From Polymyxa betae (lineage: Eukaryota > Endomyxa > Phytomyxea > Plasmodiophorida > Plasmodiophoridae): a stretch of DNA of 64,000 bases. The DNA lies in contig RBZT01000855.1 in assembly GCA_003693705.1 (NCBI GenBank), positions 186,001-250,000 of the forward strand. The letters are read 5' to 3'. Positions 44,109 to 55,600 of the stretch are shown one piece after another. Position numbers and translations under genes: made by a program. The first letter of the stretch is position 1, and every line of letters starts with the position of its first letter. Below the pieces are notes generated by a model, which saw nothing but the letters and a program-made list of their open reading frames with translations, was not told the DNA's origin and searched no databases.

Positions 44109-44598
44109 TCACCTCAGTATTAAGTGCAATGAGGCCCATCACCATTTAACCACTTAGTAACCGCCGAACTTCACTACGCAACTACCGTAACTTTTTAAAC
44201 ACTTTACGCAACTAACTTTTTCAAACTCTATACTCTATACTCTTTACGCAACTAACTTTACAAACACTCTTGTAATTCGAACGCACTTGCTCCGAATTGT
44301 TCGTTTCTCAGCTTGGGAAAAAAATTCGCGACTTTCGCTGGCAACATCGTTGGACAGCGGAGCAAAATCAGTTTGACATTCGAGCTTCTAGCAGTTTTGC
44401 AATCCGATTACAATAGGCTGCGGTCATCTGTTATCAACATACTTGAAAATGCTGTAGGAATTACAGCTGCCCCATTTCGATATTCAGTTGTCAAGAAGTC
44501 TCTATCATTATTGGTCTTTATCATTATCAGATATTGGCGTTTACTTGAAGATCGTAATAAGAGACCAGCAGCGGGATTTGGCGCAGATTCGCTTGCTG
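44109..44598. other. Divergent spacer with repeated promoter motif
   Basis: Separates the minus-strand PB1-UBA gene from plus-strand MED31. It holds the TACGCAACTA repeats listed next. A plus frame overlaps 44313-44645 but has no motifs. Confidence 0.5.
44175..44254. promoter_or_regulatory. Three TACGCAACTA repeats in a bidirectional promoter
   Basis: Identical 10-mers occur at 44175-44184, 44205-44214 and 44245-44254, two of them extended to TTTACGCAACTAACTTT, spaced 30 and 40 bp. They sit 67-146 bp upstream of the PB1-UBA ATG. They could be transcription-factor sites or simply a local duplication. Confidence 0.55.
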
Positions 44599-45100
44599 AT
44601 GGCGTCGCCGAGCCCGTCGCCATCGCTGATGGCTTTATGGTCTGATTCCAAGACCCGATTCCTTTTAGAGCTGGAGTTCGTGGAGCTATTAGCAAACCCA
44701 TGGTATCTGCAATCTCTTGCTCAACGAAAGTATCTGGACAGTGCCGAATTTATTCAGTATATCGACTATCTACAATACTGGAGGAAGCCAGAATATGTCC
44801 ATTTTATTAGGTTCGTTGATATTGCTGGTTTTGCCTGCAGATTCGTCGTTAATACGTTTTCTGTCTTAGTCATCCGCATGCGTTGTATTTCTTAGAGCTG
44901 CTTCAGCAGCCGGTTTTTCGAGGTCGCCTCTCGGAGCACAGCTTCGTCGAATTGCTGCACAATAATCAGTTCTGGCATTGGAAGGTAATTTATACAGGTC
45001 CATTCCTTTTGATTCCTGGTTCTGACCAGGTCGTCAGCATTTCCGAGCCAATCGCTTCATCAATCAGCCGCAAGAGGCTAATATATCTGAATCCGGATAG
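44599..45100 (+). CDS. MED31: Mediator subunit MED31
   Basis: Exons: 44599 to about 44811, about 44870-44994 and 45038-45100. The conserved core is nearly complete: RFLLELEFVELLANPWYLQ, AQRKYLDSAEFIQYIDYL, WRKPEYVHFI and HPHALYFLELLQQPVFR. Skipping a 43-nt intron gives NNQFWHWKHFRANRFINQ, the equivalent of the usual QQFYFWKNYRNNRL ending. MED31 is a small subunit of the Mediator middle module for RNA polymerase II transcription. The start MASPSPSPS immediately precedes the domain. Without the last splice the frame would read to 45140 with an unrelated tail. Confidence 0.92.
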
Positions 45101-45281
45101 AGCTTTACTAGGTGCAGGAAAAAAGGATAAAAGAACATGATAAACTCCCAATATAAAGCGTTCATGCTAAAGTTTGTTTTCATTTCTTATCATGTTGGCA
45201 CCAGTACTGAAAGCAGGCGATCTCGTCTTTAAATAAAAAAAAAGTTTTCTCGGAAAGTTTGGTGAATTTTCAGTGGAACAA

Positions 45282-46133
45282 ATGAGCGGTGAGCCGCGCC
45301 GTTATTAAGCCGATCATTCACAATTGTGCCTGGATCGATATATTGCTGCTCGTCCATGCTGTTGCCCGTTCGGCCCAGAACCCGGTTCGCCATTCAGTCC
45401 TGATAGCAGTAGCGGCGCCCCTCAAGCATCCATGACAGGCGTCGACAAGAATCTCGATAAATGGTTCCAGGTCGAAGACTATGGCACTCGTATTCAGGGC
45501 ACCTGCCTGTTGCCGACCAAGGCGCTGTCGACGTAAGCCGGGCTTAGGCCGCTGCTGCCAGGTTTGCTGACGTCTCGTAGAAACGCCTCGCATGGTCATA
45601 CGGTGGAGTCGTTCCTGGAACAAAATCCGAACGTGTTCAGCATCATCGATTTAAGCAGTGAGGTGGATAATTACGAGATCAGCGATCGGTTTCCGCACGT
45701 TCGTCACCTGAAGCTGTCGTTTGAATCGAAAGTGATCCCCAGCAGGGAGAATGTTCGCGATTTTATTCAGCTGGTCGACGATAATTTACCTCCTGATAAA
45801 GAAAACGTCAGCGGCGTCGTGTCATATTTGCAGTACATGTTTGCTAATAGTATTTTTAGGGCTTAATTGCTGTCCATTGCCATTACGGGTATGGATGTTT
45901 TCGTTCTGCTGGTCCGGAAAAAGCTCATGTGGTTGTCCTTTAATAGGTTCAATAGAACTGGATTTCTAGTCTGCTCGTATTTATGTGAAGTTCAAGGACT
46001 TGACCCAGACGAAGCAATCGAGAGATTTCGCCTTGCTCGTCCACCCGGGATTAAGCATGAGCATTTCATCAAAGAGTTGTATAGGAGGTATTCGAATCCT
46101 GAAAATGTTCAAAATCAAGAATCGCCAATATAA
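45282..46133 (+). CDS. RNA 5'-triphosphatase / DUSP11-type phosphatase
   Basis: A 7-nt first exon (ATG AGC G) and a 90-nt intron lead in phase to SPFSPDSSSGAPQASM, then WFQVEDYGTRIQGTCLLPTK, VFSIIDLSSEVDNYE and, after another intron, GLIAVHCHYGFNRTGFLVCSYL. The active site HCHYGFNRTG matches the HCxxGxNRTG of metazoan/plant-type cysteine RNA triphosphatases. A characteristic ARPPGI and ELYRRY follow. These enzymes remove the gamma phosphate of nascent RNA before capping; stand-alone DUSP11 acts on other 5'-triphosphate RNAs. No guanylyltransferase domain follows: the frame ends at 46133. The tiny first exon is inference; ATG 45432 is the alternative start. Confidence 0.87.
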
Positions 46134-46235
46134 CTTATTTCGCGAGTAATTTTATGATATATATTTTTATCCTTACTGCAAAGAAAGTCAGAGATCTCAG
46201 CTCTGTTTGTTATCATACAGAATTTAAACATATAT

Positions 46236-46690
46236 ATGACGAGCGCCGTTAAGGATTTCGAATGGTTTGCTTTTGGAGTTTACCGACATTGTGCTGACCA
46301 GGTGAGTGCTCAAATGATCAGCTAAAAGCTGTAGGGCGTCACAGGCAGCGCGCGAATCATTCTCGGGATGATCGTAGTCGCTGGCGGCTGCTCCGTGTTA
46401 AAATGGCAGCTACTGGGACAATGTTTCAATCGAATTATTTTCACTGGCGACCGATCATGGTGCAGACAATATCCTGATATAGGATCTTTTCGAAGTGAGG
46501 GCAGCCGAAGCAATGATGACCCTTTCTGAGTATGGTCTTGACGCAAGAACCCACAACGTAATTGTTGTGGGGTTAAGTGAATTCTATCCTGTGATCGTGT
46601 TGGACGTCTTAGCTTGGGTGTTGATTTCGATCGCAACAGTGAATGCGAGCCTGTTCTTGTCAGGAACGAGACATCCCCGAAAATCCGTTT
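46236..46690 (+). CDS. Possible small membrane protein, model uncertain
   Basis: Exon 1 (46236-46301, MTSAVKDFEWFAFGVYRH) ends at a strong GTGAGT donor. After a 32-nt intron the frame reads GVTGSARIILGMIVVAGGCS, a likely membrane helix, then FNRIIFTGDRSWCRQ. Downstream exons are ambiguous: one route gives a second hydrophobic stretch and TAG near 46690, another gives VIVVGLGVDFDRNSECEP. A 209-codon minus frame covers the same DNA. I report the plus model because of its start, donor and hydrophobic pattern. Confidence 0.3.
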
Positions 46691-46881
46691 AGTTGATCGT
46701 TGCCTGCTTAAAGTTCTCGATTCATTCATGTGTGTTGATGTCAGACAAATATCTGCAATGAGTTTTACTGGGAGATTCCTTTGTAACAAACGATCCCAAG
46801 ATATTATCCATAATAGTTTGATGAGAGCCAGAAAATATACGAAATTAACAATGGGATATGCTTTCATTAAACTGCAAATAA

Positions 46882-49800
46882 TTAAAATAGATAGAATTTC
46901 TTGGAACCATCGTCTTTGAATAAAGCCCCGGACTGATTTTGGACCGGGCAAATGTTATTGTAGGCCTTCAATACGGTCTGCTGATCGGTTTTCTTGACCC
47001 CTTTCAAATCCATGATACGTATTAGATCAATCTGATTTCCGTTCGGTAACAGGGTTGAATAGGTCTGCAAATTGCTTAGAAGTAATACAGCAGTAAGCAG
47101 ATTAAAACATACTTCCGCAAGCGTTTCAGTCGCTGCCGAAAGTGTCTTCAGGATTGCCTCAGTTTTATTAACCTAAATCCGTTGAGAAGAGGCTATTCAG
47201 AACTAAAAACCTTATACCTGATTTAGAAGAATTGTAGAATATGTTTTGGGAGGACGCTTCTTTGCGGCTTCCAAATCGGCTTGTTTATCACTGAAGTAAG
47301 GTTTATACCTGAAATTAAACAATGACTTTTTTGCTTTACGTTCCAAGGTTGGGAAGATTCAAAAGGATAGTTTTCAAAGCTTCGGTATCCAGAAGCAGCT
47401 GTTGAGCGCCAAAGTCATTGATTTTCTTGCATCGGATTATTGAGAACATATATTTTGGTAAGAAATTAGCGACTAGTCGACTGCAAAAGACGTGATGATA
47501 AGAGGGAGACAGAACAGCTGAAATTGAAGACGTTTTCTCCTAAATAAAGGTTAGAGAAGATAGGATTTTAAAAAGAGTTCCTACATTGAACAGTAACTTC
47601 AGCTGCTGAACATATTGAGAAGTATCCCCAACCTGTCAAGTTAAGGAAACTCTGGAAACAATTCAGGAAGCGACTTACAGCGTCTAAGCTGGCTAAAGGT
47701 AGTTTTGCCATTACAGACAAAATTTTGTCGGCCTGAAACATAATAACGGAGATTATGTCTTCTATGGTTTTACTGATCAATGCATCGAATCGTTCCTGAA
47801 CAATGTCAGATCAGACCAAATCCCTACTCTTTCGCAGTAAATACTTGAGAGGACGAGCAATCAATTTCTTCCCCTACTGCCTTCGAGACTGATTCTTGCA
47901 ATTGCGGTAGAGTTTCACTGCAATACCTAAAGAATGTTATCCAGAGCAATCTCAGCATTCGGAGTTTTGTTACATACTCTGCTGTATTGATCAGAATGCC
48001 TAACGACTGCAATTGCAAATGTGTTAAATCCTGAACAGGGGAGACGACATTGTTGGCAACAGCAGATGGAAGCGGGGCTGCAGCTGGCTCTGATTTGAAG
48101 AATTCCTTGGCTTGAGACTCCAAAAGGGAACAGAAGTTAGTTAGACCGTTGAAATAGATCTTCTGCACATCACTCAGGAGTTGCGTCTGTTCAAGATGAA
48201 GACATCGTTTCATCGAGCTGAGACTCACATTCAGTATGTGTAGACAGACTTACTGACGAGTCCGATTACTTTTTAATGTACAGGAAGACCTGATCTGATC
48301 CCTTGTATCTTTGCAGACTTGTTGACGCAGGAGTTGTTAGGACCCAGATCTCTGTTGTTAAAAGCGTTCTGATCAACCTGAATTGGCTAATAAGCATATC
48401 CAAAACAAGAGAAAAGCATGCTTAGCCTACTCATCCATGTTTTGCTGTTCTAATGTGACATAATATCTCATAAAAGGTTGGAAACATGATGATATCGTGT
48501 TGCGAAAATGAATCCGAGTCACCTCGTTTAGAACTTCGTATCCTTGAACAAAAACATTAATTGATGTGCAAGAAGAACCATGTTTAATGTTACGGGATGT
48601 GCCAACAGACTTGAAATGACTCCTGAAAGAATCGTCATGCTCTGACTGCTTCGGCTAGGGACAAATGAACACGAAATCTATCGCACGCTTTAGAGAGCCT
48701 ACGTTATCCGATAACAATTCCGAGTCTTCATCTTCCGTTGTTTCAGGTGTCTCATTAGAATAATGACGTTGAAGCTCCTTCTCAAAGGTGATTGTCTGGG
48801 TGAGAACTTTGACAATTGAAGCGACATCAATATTTTCATCTCGAGACATGACTTTAAGGAGCGTTTTCAGGTGCTGATTAGCTACAACAACTGGTCATTA
48901 CAGAAACTCATCCTGGGTCTCCTTATCATACTGATGTTGCAGAACTCGAGAGCCATTAATCCTGCAACGTTCCACCCCTTCGGGAAAATGCCTCTGAACC
49001 GTTCCGTGAAGATTCGAATCTGGCGCTTGAACCATGCATAGCGCCTGTCCGTATTCTCGAAGCAAGCATCCTCGACCTGTAGCAAGAATTTTCAGAGCGC
49101 CATTTCGAGCAGCAATGGATAAAACCTGGCCTGAGCCGCTGATTTCGCTTGGTGTGAAAATCGTTTTGTAGGGTTCCATCTGTCTGCGTATAACCGATTC
49201 CACTAAGGCAGATCTGCAGTCAGCACCAAGAACAGCGACGACACTACATGCCTAAGCAAGAATCAACGCACGTAACAGCAGAAGTCGCGAGGCTTACTTC
49301 TCCTAGAAGCTTTTGGTTCTCCACTGAACCTGCCCCAGCAGCACCGAAAACCTCAAAGACCGCTGCTCGCAAAGAGTCGCGACATTCTTGTGTTTTCTTT
49401 TTAAGCTCCGACTGGAAAACAAGATTATAATTGCGACCAGACTATCATTTGGGCTTACAAGCTTAGCAACATTGTTAACATTTGAAAAATGGATTTCCAG
49501 TGCTTGAACGGCTTCCAGTAAGTTAGCTGCTCTTGCAAAATCGCGTTGATTTGTTGCAGCCTTCAGCTGATTAGCAGCACTGCTCAGCATGTGCAATCGC
49601 TTCAATGCAGTTATTGTTAAAGTGAGGTTCTTTTTCGCAGTGTCCTGGAAACTATAAACCTTTTTAACATGAACACTTTCAAGTAATACTGACCAGGACG
49701 CGAATGTCACTACAGATATCAGCTACAAGCTGCTGTGATTGTTGAGATTTTGTTGATATTGTGTTGATTTTCGTGAATAGATCAGTGACGACTTCACGAG

Positions 49801-50164
49801 TTTCGCTTAATGCAGTTTTTGTTCGCGCTCTTGAGCAAGCAGCGTCATGGATTCCACTAAATGCTGTCAGATTTAAAAGCCTAAAGATGAATTTCAGAAA
49901 AAAACACCTTCGAATTTCATTATCCAGCGCTTCGATTTGTGTATCAATTCTTTCCAAATAACCAGGAAGCTTTTCTAGCGAAGCTGGATCTGGCAATAGC
50001 TGGTTAATGAATGCAGTGGAATCGAATGTCGGGCCGTCGATGTTAGCAAAGAGCTCATCTGGCTTGAAATTCGTTTTCCGTCCTGGGCTGAGTGCCTGCA
50101 GAACGGCTTCCGATTGGTCGCTTAGGCAGAGATCGCGATACGACGGAGAAGTGTCTGCTGCCAT
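46882..50164 (-). CDS. VPS53: VPS53, GARP/EARP tethering subunit
   Basis: Starts MAADTSPSYRDLC. Conserved blocks: FINQLLPDPASLEKLPGYLE with IDTQIEALDNEIR (the NxYLNQLFP region), REVVTDLFTKINTISTKSQQ, LVADICSDIRVL and KNLTLTITALKRLHMLSSAA. Then come RDFARAANLLEAVQALEIHF, TQTITFEKELQRHYS and a C-terminus with STLLPNGNQIDLIRIMDLKG ending SKKFYLF. VPS53 works with VPS51, VPS52 and VPS54/VPS50 to tether endosome-derived vesicles at the trans-Golgi network or recycling endosomes. The gene is heavily split (over a dozen short introns); individual boundaries in the middle are provisional. The direction is fixed by the ordered conserved blocks. Confidence 0.92.
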
Positions 50165-50676
50165 GATCACCCTGCTATCAATCAGCAACTGCAGTAAAGT
50201 CGTATTTCGTAACGTGGCTGCTGTTATCTACCGTACAAACGGCACCCCTGTTAGTTACTTTGTCTGAACTCGGTGCAGAGATTTAGGTCCACTCTTGAAA
50301 GAAGATCTGTTGAAAACTATAATTCCGCATCCATTGTAATTGGTGTTATCGGTTATCTAGTTGCAAACCGAAGACCGCAAACCTCCCATTATTGTTTCCG
50401 TTTTTGAATTTGAAATGTCTTTTTGTTGCGAGAAGTGTTTATGGAATTTGTTTACTGGTGTATTGTTGACAGGATAAGTGCAGCCCAATCCATGAAAAAT
50501 GTTTATCAGAAAAGACAGAAACTGAAGTCGAGGCCCTCCCCATTCCCAAAAGTAGCGTTAAGTTGCGTGCATCAAAAATCGTTACTGTCAGGCTTTGAGT
50601 TTGATCACCATACCTGACATCGTCGTCTTCTACAGAGATTTAAGTTCAGATAGATCATCCTAGCAAGTGACCCATC
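50165..50676. other. Divergent spacer between VPS53 and RPN5
   Basis: Only a 64-codon plus frame (50423-50617) without motifs. Probably a shared promoter; nothing else recognised. Confidence 0.5.
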
Positions 50677-52425
50677 ATGGCTGACGAAACGCCCAAAATG
50701 CTGATGGACCATTCGGAGGAGATAAACCGGATGGTACCTAAGCTGGTTGCTGATGCGAAAGCGAATGTAAGATTATTGCTAGAACGGCCAACATGTAAAC
50801 TTAAGGTCTTAGAACGCACTGCTATCGAACTGTCTGGAATCGTTGCTATCCCTTGAGAAAAAAACTCGATTGTCTGCAGACGTGGCGTCAAGCAAGAAGG
50901 TTGTCACTTCGATTCTCCAGCTTCTCTTCGATCTTCAAAAATGGGATTTGCTGAATGATAATTTTCGCCTGCTTTGCAATAGAAGAGCTCAGTTGAAACC
51001 TGTTATCCAAACCGTTGTTCAATCAGGCGTTAAGTTTGTTGATGAGATCAAAATAAAGCCCGTTAAGATCGACTTGATAACCGTTCTTCGAGAGGTAAGC
51101 TCGTTTTGCAGTTCAAAACTACTATTATGTTTCTGATTGTGTCAAGGTATCACAAGGGAAAATATTTGTAGAGTTAGAGCGGGCACGACTTACCCGCATT
51201 TTGGCCTCTATTTACGAAGCTGATGGCAAAATCGCGGAAGCGGCTGAAACTCTTCAGGATGTACAAGTTGAGATAATGGGGACTATGGAGAAAAAAGAGA
51301 AGGCAGAATTTTTACTGGAACAAATCCGTCTTTCACTGGATAAAAATGACTTCGTTCGTGCTGAGATAATTTGCAAAAAGGTTGGGAAGAAACCGATTCG
51401 AAAACATGGAATTAGAACTGAAGTTTGCTGCTTAGGTTAACAAAAGCATCCTTGGCGATGAGCCTGAATTTGAAGAATTAAAATTGAAATTTTACCGGCT
51501 TATGGTGCGGTTCTATCTGCACTCCAACCGATATCTTGATATTTGTCAAGCTTATAAGTCCGTTTACGAATCGAAATCGGTTAGCAACTTGTTCCAGAGG
51601 CGGAGTGTCATTTATGCTTTCCTATAGATTCAAGCATCCAAGACAGAATGGCAACCCGTTCTTCGTGCATTAACTGTTTATGCACTTTTGAGCTCTCACA
51701 GCCCAGCGCAGGCAAGTTTTTTATTTAACCTAAGAACTGTTTTTAACTAGTCTTAGCTGGATATTTTAAACTGGCTTCGTGCGGAGAAAAACTTGAAAAG
51801 TCTGCCATCTTGCAAGTCAGCTGTTGAATTGTTCTGCACTCCTGAACTGATTGGCCGTCCTGTTCCCTACGAAAAGGTTAGATTTTGCAATCTATATGCG
51901 TCCATCGTTAACTTTATTTAGGAATGGGCTAGTGAATTCTTTAGCGGTCCTAAAGGTGCTCAAGCCAAAGCTGATCTGGACTGCCGTATTATCGAACATG
52001 TCAGAATCGCACCTCAGGGCTGTGGATTGAACATTAATTATCTGTAGAACATTAGGCTAATTGCAAAGAACTACACCCGAATCTCATTTTCACGATTGGC
52101 AACATTGTTGCAGGTTTAATAATGGTTCTACACTAAAATCAATCTGACTCTCTATCAGTTAAGTCCAGAGGCTACAGAGCAGCATATCTCTGATATGGTT
52201 AGTGATAAAGCTGTCTTTGCCAAAATTGATAGGCCCGCGGGTAATGATTTATCATTTTTTCATCAGATTGCCCAAGTTTGTTTTGTAGGAGTAGTCTCAT
52301 TCCGACCTGCCACCAAGCCAGATATTGTTCTAAACGAATGGTCTTCGGATATTTCTGACTTACTGTCTCTGGTCGAGAAGACGTGTCATCTGATTAACAA
52401 GGAGATTATGATATATGGATTGTGA
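50677..52425 (+). CDS. PSMD12: 26S proteasome lid subunit RPN5 (PSMD12)
   Basis: About ten exons. Starts MADETPKMLMDHSEEINRMV. Ordered family blocks follow: NLESLLSLEKKTRL, TSILQLLFDLQKWDLL, KFVDEIKIKPVKIDLI, RILASIYEADGKIAEAAETL, VEIMGTMEKKEKAEFLLEQI and LKLKFYRLMVRFYLH. The PCI domain reads NIRLIAKNYTRISFSRLATLLQ, SPEATEQHISDMVSDK, KIDRPAG and VVSFRP, ending in the helical HLINKEIMIYGL. RPN5 is a PCI scaffold of the proteasome lid. The intron near 52243-52290 (ending TTTTGTAG) is needed to join KIDRPAG to VVSFRP. Confidence 0.94.
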
Positions 52426-52650
52426 TCATAATCCATGATTGATAAGTCAAGTAAACTTTCTTACCTATTTTGTATGCTTGAAAATGTGAAATGTCACAAC
52501 GTTGACCGATCAGTAAGATACAGTAGCCAAAGGTTTGTTATTTCGGTGTTTGTAACCATCTTGAACTTTCAACGAAATCCTACAATCGAAGCAATGCCGA
52601 CGAAGTGCGTAGCGGGGGTCCATGTCTCTTTGTAAAATCTCTGTTCGTCG

Positions 52651-55600
52651 ATGCTGGATACTCTTAGAGATGCTCTTGACAGTCGCCTGCTATCATCTGG
52701 TCGAGAAACCGTCGATCAGCTCTCCAGAAATATTTTAAAAGCAGCCAGTCCGGCTGATGCGCATGCAATTGTCGACAGCGTTTCATTCTTCGCGTTGCAT
52801 CTGCCTCACAAATATGATTCGCTGACAACTGGTGTTGCCAGACTTATCTTCAACCTAATTTCCAGTGCAATTTTTGTCGAGGACGATCTAAATCGTTTAA
52901 TTTCTGTCCATGTATCTATGCTGAATTTAATCAACGATCCGAAGTTGATATCGTCATCGTCGAGTCTACTTGCTCAGCTGCTTCGCCACATGCCGGTGCT
53001 ATTAAACTCTTACTCTCTCTGTATCTTCTCTGTAGATTTATCAAGCAATTTTGTTGCTCTCACTGCTGCAATTCACTACGAGCCGTTCTTAGACAAGTAT
53101 CGCCTCAAAGTAATTGAGGCATATTGCGATCACATTGTTGGTGGGAAACAGAAAGCGCCTCCGACTGTTTACAAAAATGGTTTCATTCCGCTGTATTCTA
53201 CTCTAAATTCAGATGAAATGGACAAACTGGTCGTACCTGTCGTGGACCGGATGCTGAAACGCGCTCAGGGAAGCACCATTCAAATTATTGTGCCGCTATT
53301 CGAGAATCTCAAACTTTTCCCGATTGACAGCTATATTCCGCTGCTGAAATCTGTAATCGGTTTGAATTTACGCTCCCCGGAGGAGCGTAGAAGGAAGGCT
53401 GCTTCTCAATTATTTCGAACATTAACTTTGAAAGCAAGGAATAGCGACCTGCTTCAATCACTGATATCTGAGATTGCAGACCATTTAAGTGGGAAGAAGG
53501 ACGGATTCATTGCAAACATTGAGGAACGACTTAATGTTATCAACGCACTTGGCTCTGTAACCCATTCTCCCATAATACATGATGTTGGGGCAAACGTTGT
53601 CGCCCTTCTTCAAGAACATTCAAAACGCGAAACTCACGATGAAGGTTTGCTTTTTGGATGCATTTTTTCTGCTACTGTTAACGTCTTGTAGGTCGCATTG
53701 CTGTTCTTGAGTTGCTTTCGCAATTCGTGCCGCTATTGCCGCTTCCAATTCCAAATGTGCTTGTATCCTATATTGAACAAACCATTATAAAGACCGGGAC
53801 GTCTAAACCTGACACTATTGTTGGGCATTTGATTGTGCTGTTATCCATTATCCGGAAGTCCAAGGACTCGGTTAGTTCAAATATGCTCTCGGCTGTCGAG
53901 AAGATCTTGAATGAAAATTTCAACAAATCTCAGCTCCGCACTGCATCTCTCGCATGTACCACTGCTAATTATGAGCTTCGATTGAGCTAACGTTTTTTTG
54001 AAGGTCTGGCAATTTTATGTCAACTGGGCAACGATGAAGTAGTGTCGAAATTTCTTTTAACTGCTGAAGCGTCGTTTGCCACGTCATTTAAAAGCATAAT
54101 TCAAGGTTCTGCCAGAGAATCGTTTTTGCTTGGAACAATCATTAATTCGCTGTTCGCAAATCGTATTGGCGCAGGTGTGTCTTAATGTTATCCTCATGGG
54201 AATTCTCAGTCATGTTTGCTAGTTTGGTCTGCAAACGGTTCTTACCGAAATGTATTTGATGCTATAATTGCATTGTTGGTGAGACCTGAAAACGCTGTAA
54301 ACATATCTGCCTTTCACTTGATTCGAGGTATAATCGCTTGTTCCTGCTTCCAGCCACTCTGACACTCCGTCAGATTTTCCACAATTAGCTCCTGACATCA
54401 TTCAATCGTTTTACCGACTGCTCTTCACTAGAATATATCCAGAGAGTGCTACGAAGCCGACTCCGTTTCAGTTATTGGCAATACTTCGTTACGTCGCTAC
54501 TATTCAGTCATTAGATACAGATTCGTTCTTGACTGCTGCTCTTATTTGCCATGTCAGGTTTTTCTGTTTATCTACTGTTATGGAGTCTCATTTGATTACA
54601 GCATCCGGCCTTACGGAGGTCAGCTCGGGAGAAGATCAACAGCTCGCCTTGGGATCATTTTTATCGGAAACAGTCGAAAAACGTGGCTTTGCTGTTTGCT
54701 AAAAGCATCGATACCATTGTTGAACTAGTTTTTTCTGGTACATGTTTGCTTGGTTCAGACCAGGACTGCTTTCTTGCTGGTTCGAATTTCATCGCAACTG
54801 TCATCGACACCAGTCCATCGTGCTATGAACCCGTCTTTAATCAATTAAAAAAGCACTTAGACTGCTCGGCTTTGTCAGCCCTGTCTGAAACAGATCTGGC
54901 TATTTTCTCGGTTCCAGATGGACAGGTCTGGTCTTCTGCATTACCTGGTCTATCATCTCTGATTTTGCCAAGATTGCCAAAGTATCATCATCATCCACCT
55001 CCCCTGTCAATGTGACACCAAGAGTTGGGCGCTCTAAGCAGATGTCGGATGAGGAATGGGCCGCTAAAGTAAATCCGTTTTTGTTGCTTAATCGGCATTT
55101 CTAATTGGAAAAGGTCCAATCTGAGATCGATAGCAAGAAAGGGTTAATGAAGAAAGACGAAGAGTTGGTTGAAGTCAAGAGACAGAACGAAATTCGTGCA
55201 CGCATTTCTTCGCTGCTTTTGCCTATTCAATGCTCTTTGGAGGCAATTCGGTTTTTGTGCCTCCGGCTGCAAAAGTCGTTCACCGAAACGATACTGTCTT
55301 CTCAGTATTGTTTCCTGTTGGATGCGATCTGCCAATTGGCTCCTTTTTCTTTAATAACTGCCCAAGTCAGACAAACACTTGCCAGTATTGCTAATACCGG
55401 TATTAATCTATTCCCTTTGCTGTTCCTCTTTCGTTTGTCGCTCATTCTTGTTGTATGGATAGGGCTCGAAGGTCGAATTAGCTCTCAGCATGGCGATCTT
55501 ATCGCTTACGCTGTTGCTGTTTCATCTCAGTTTGGGTCGAAGACTTTCCAGCACGATTCTCCTGTCCTCAAAACTGTATTCGAGATATTCTGCGCTCGTT

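Noticed and set aside
46322-46951. 209-codon minus-strand open frame, the longest in its region
   Set aside because: It is Ser/Arg/Thr-rich with no motif, and it overlaps the VPS53 3' end and a plus-strand model with a good donor. Probably antisense.
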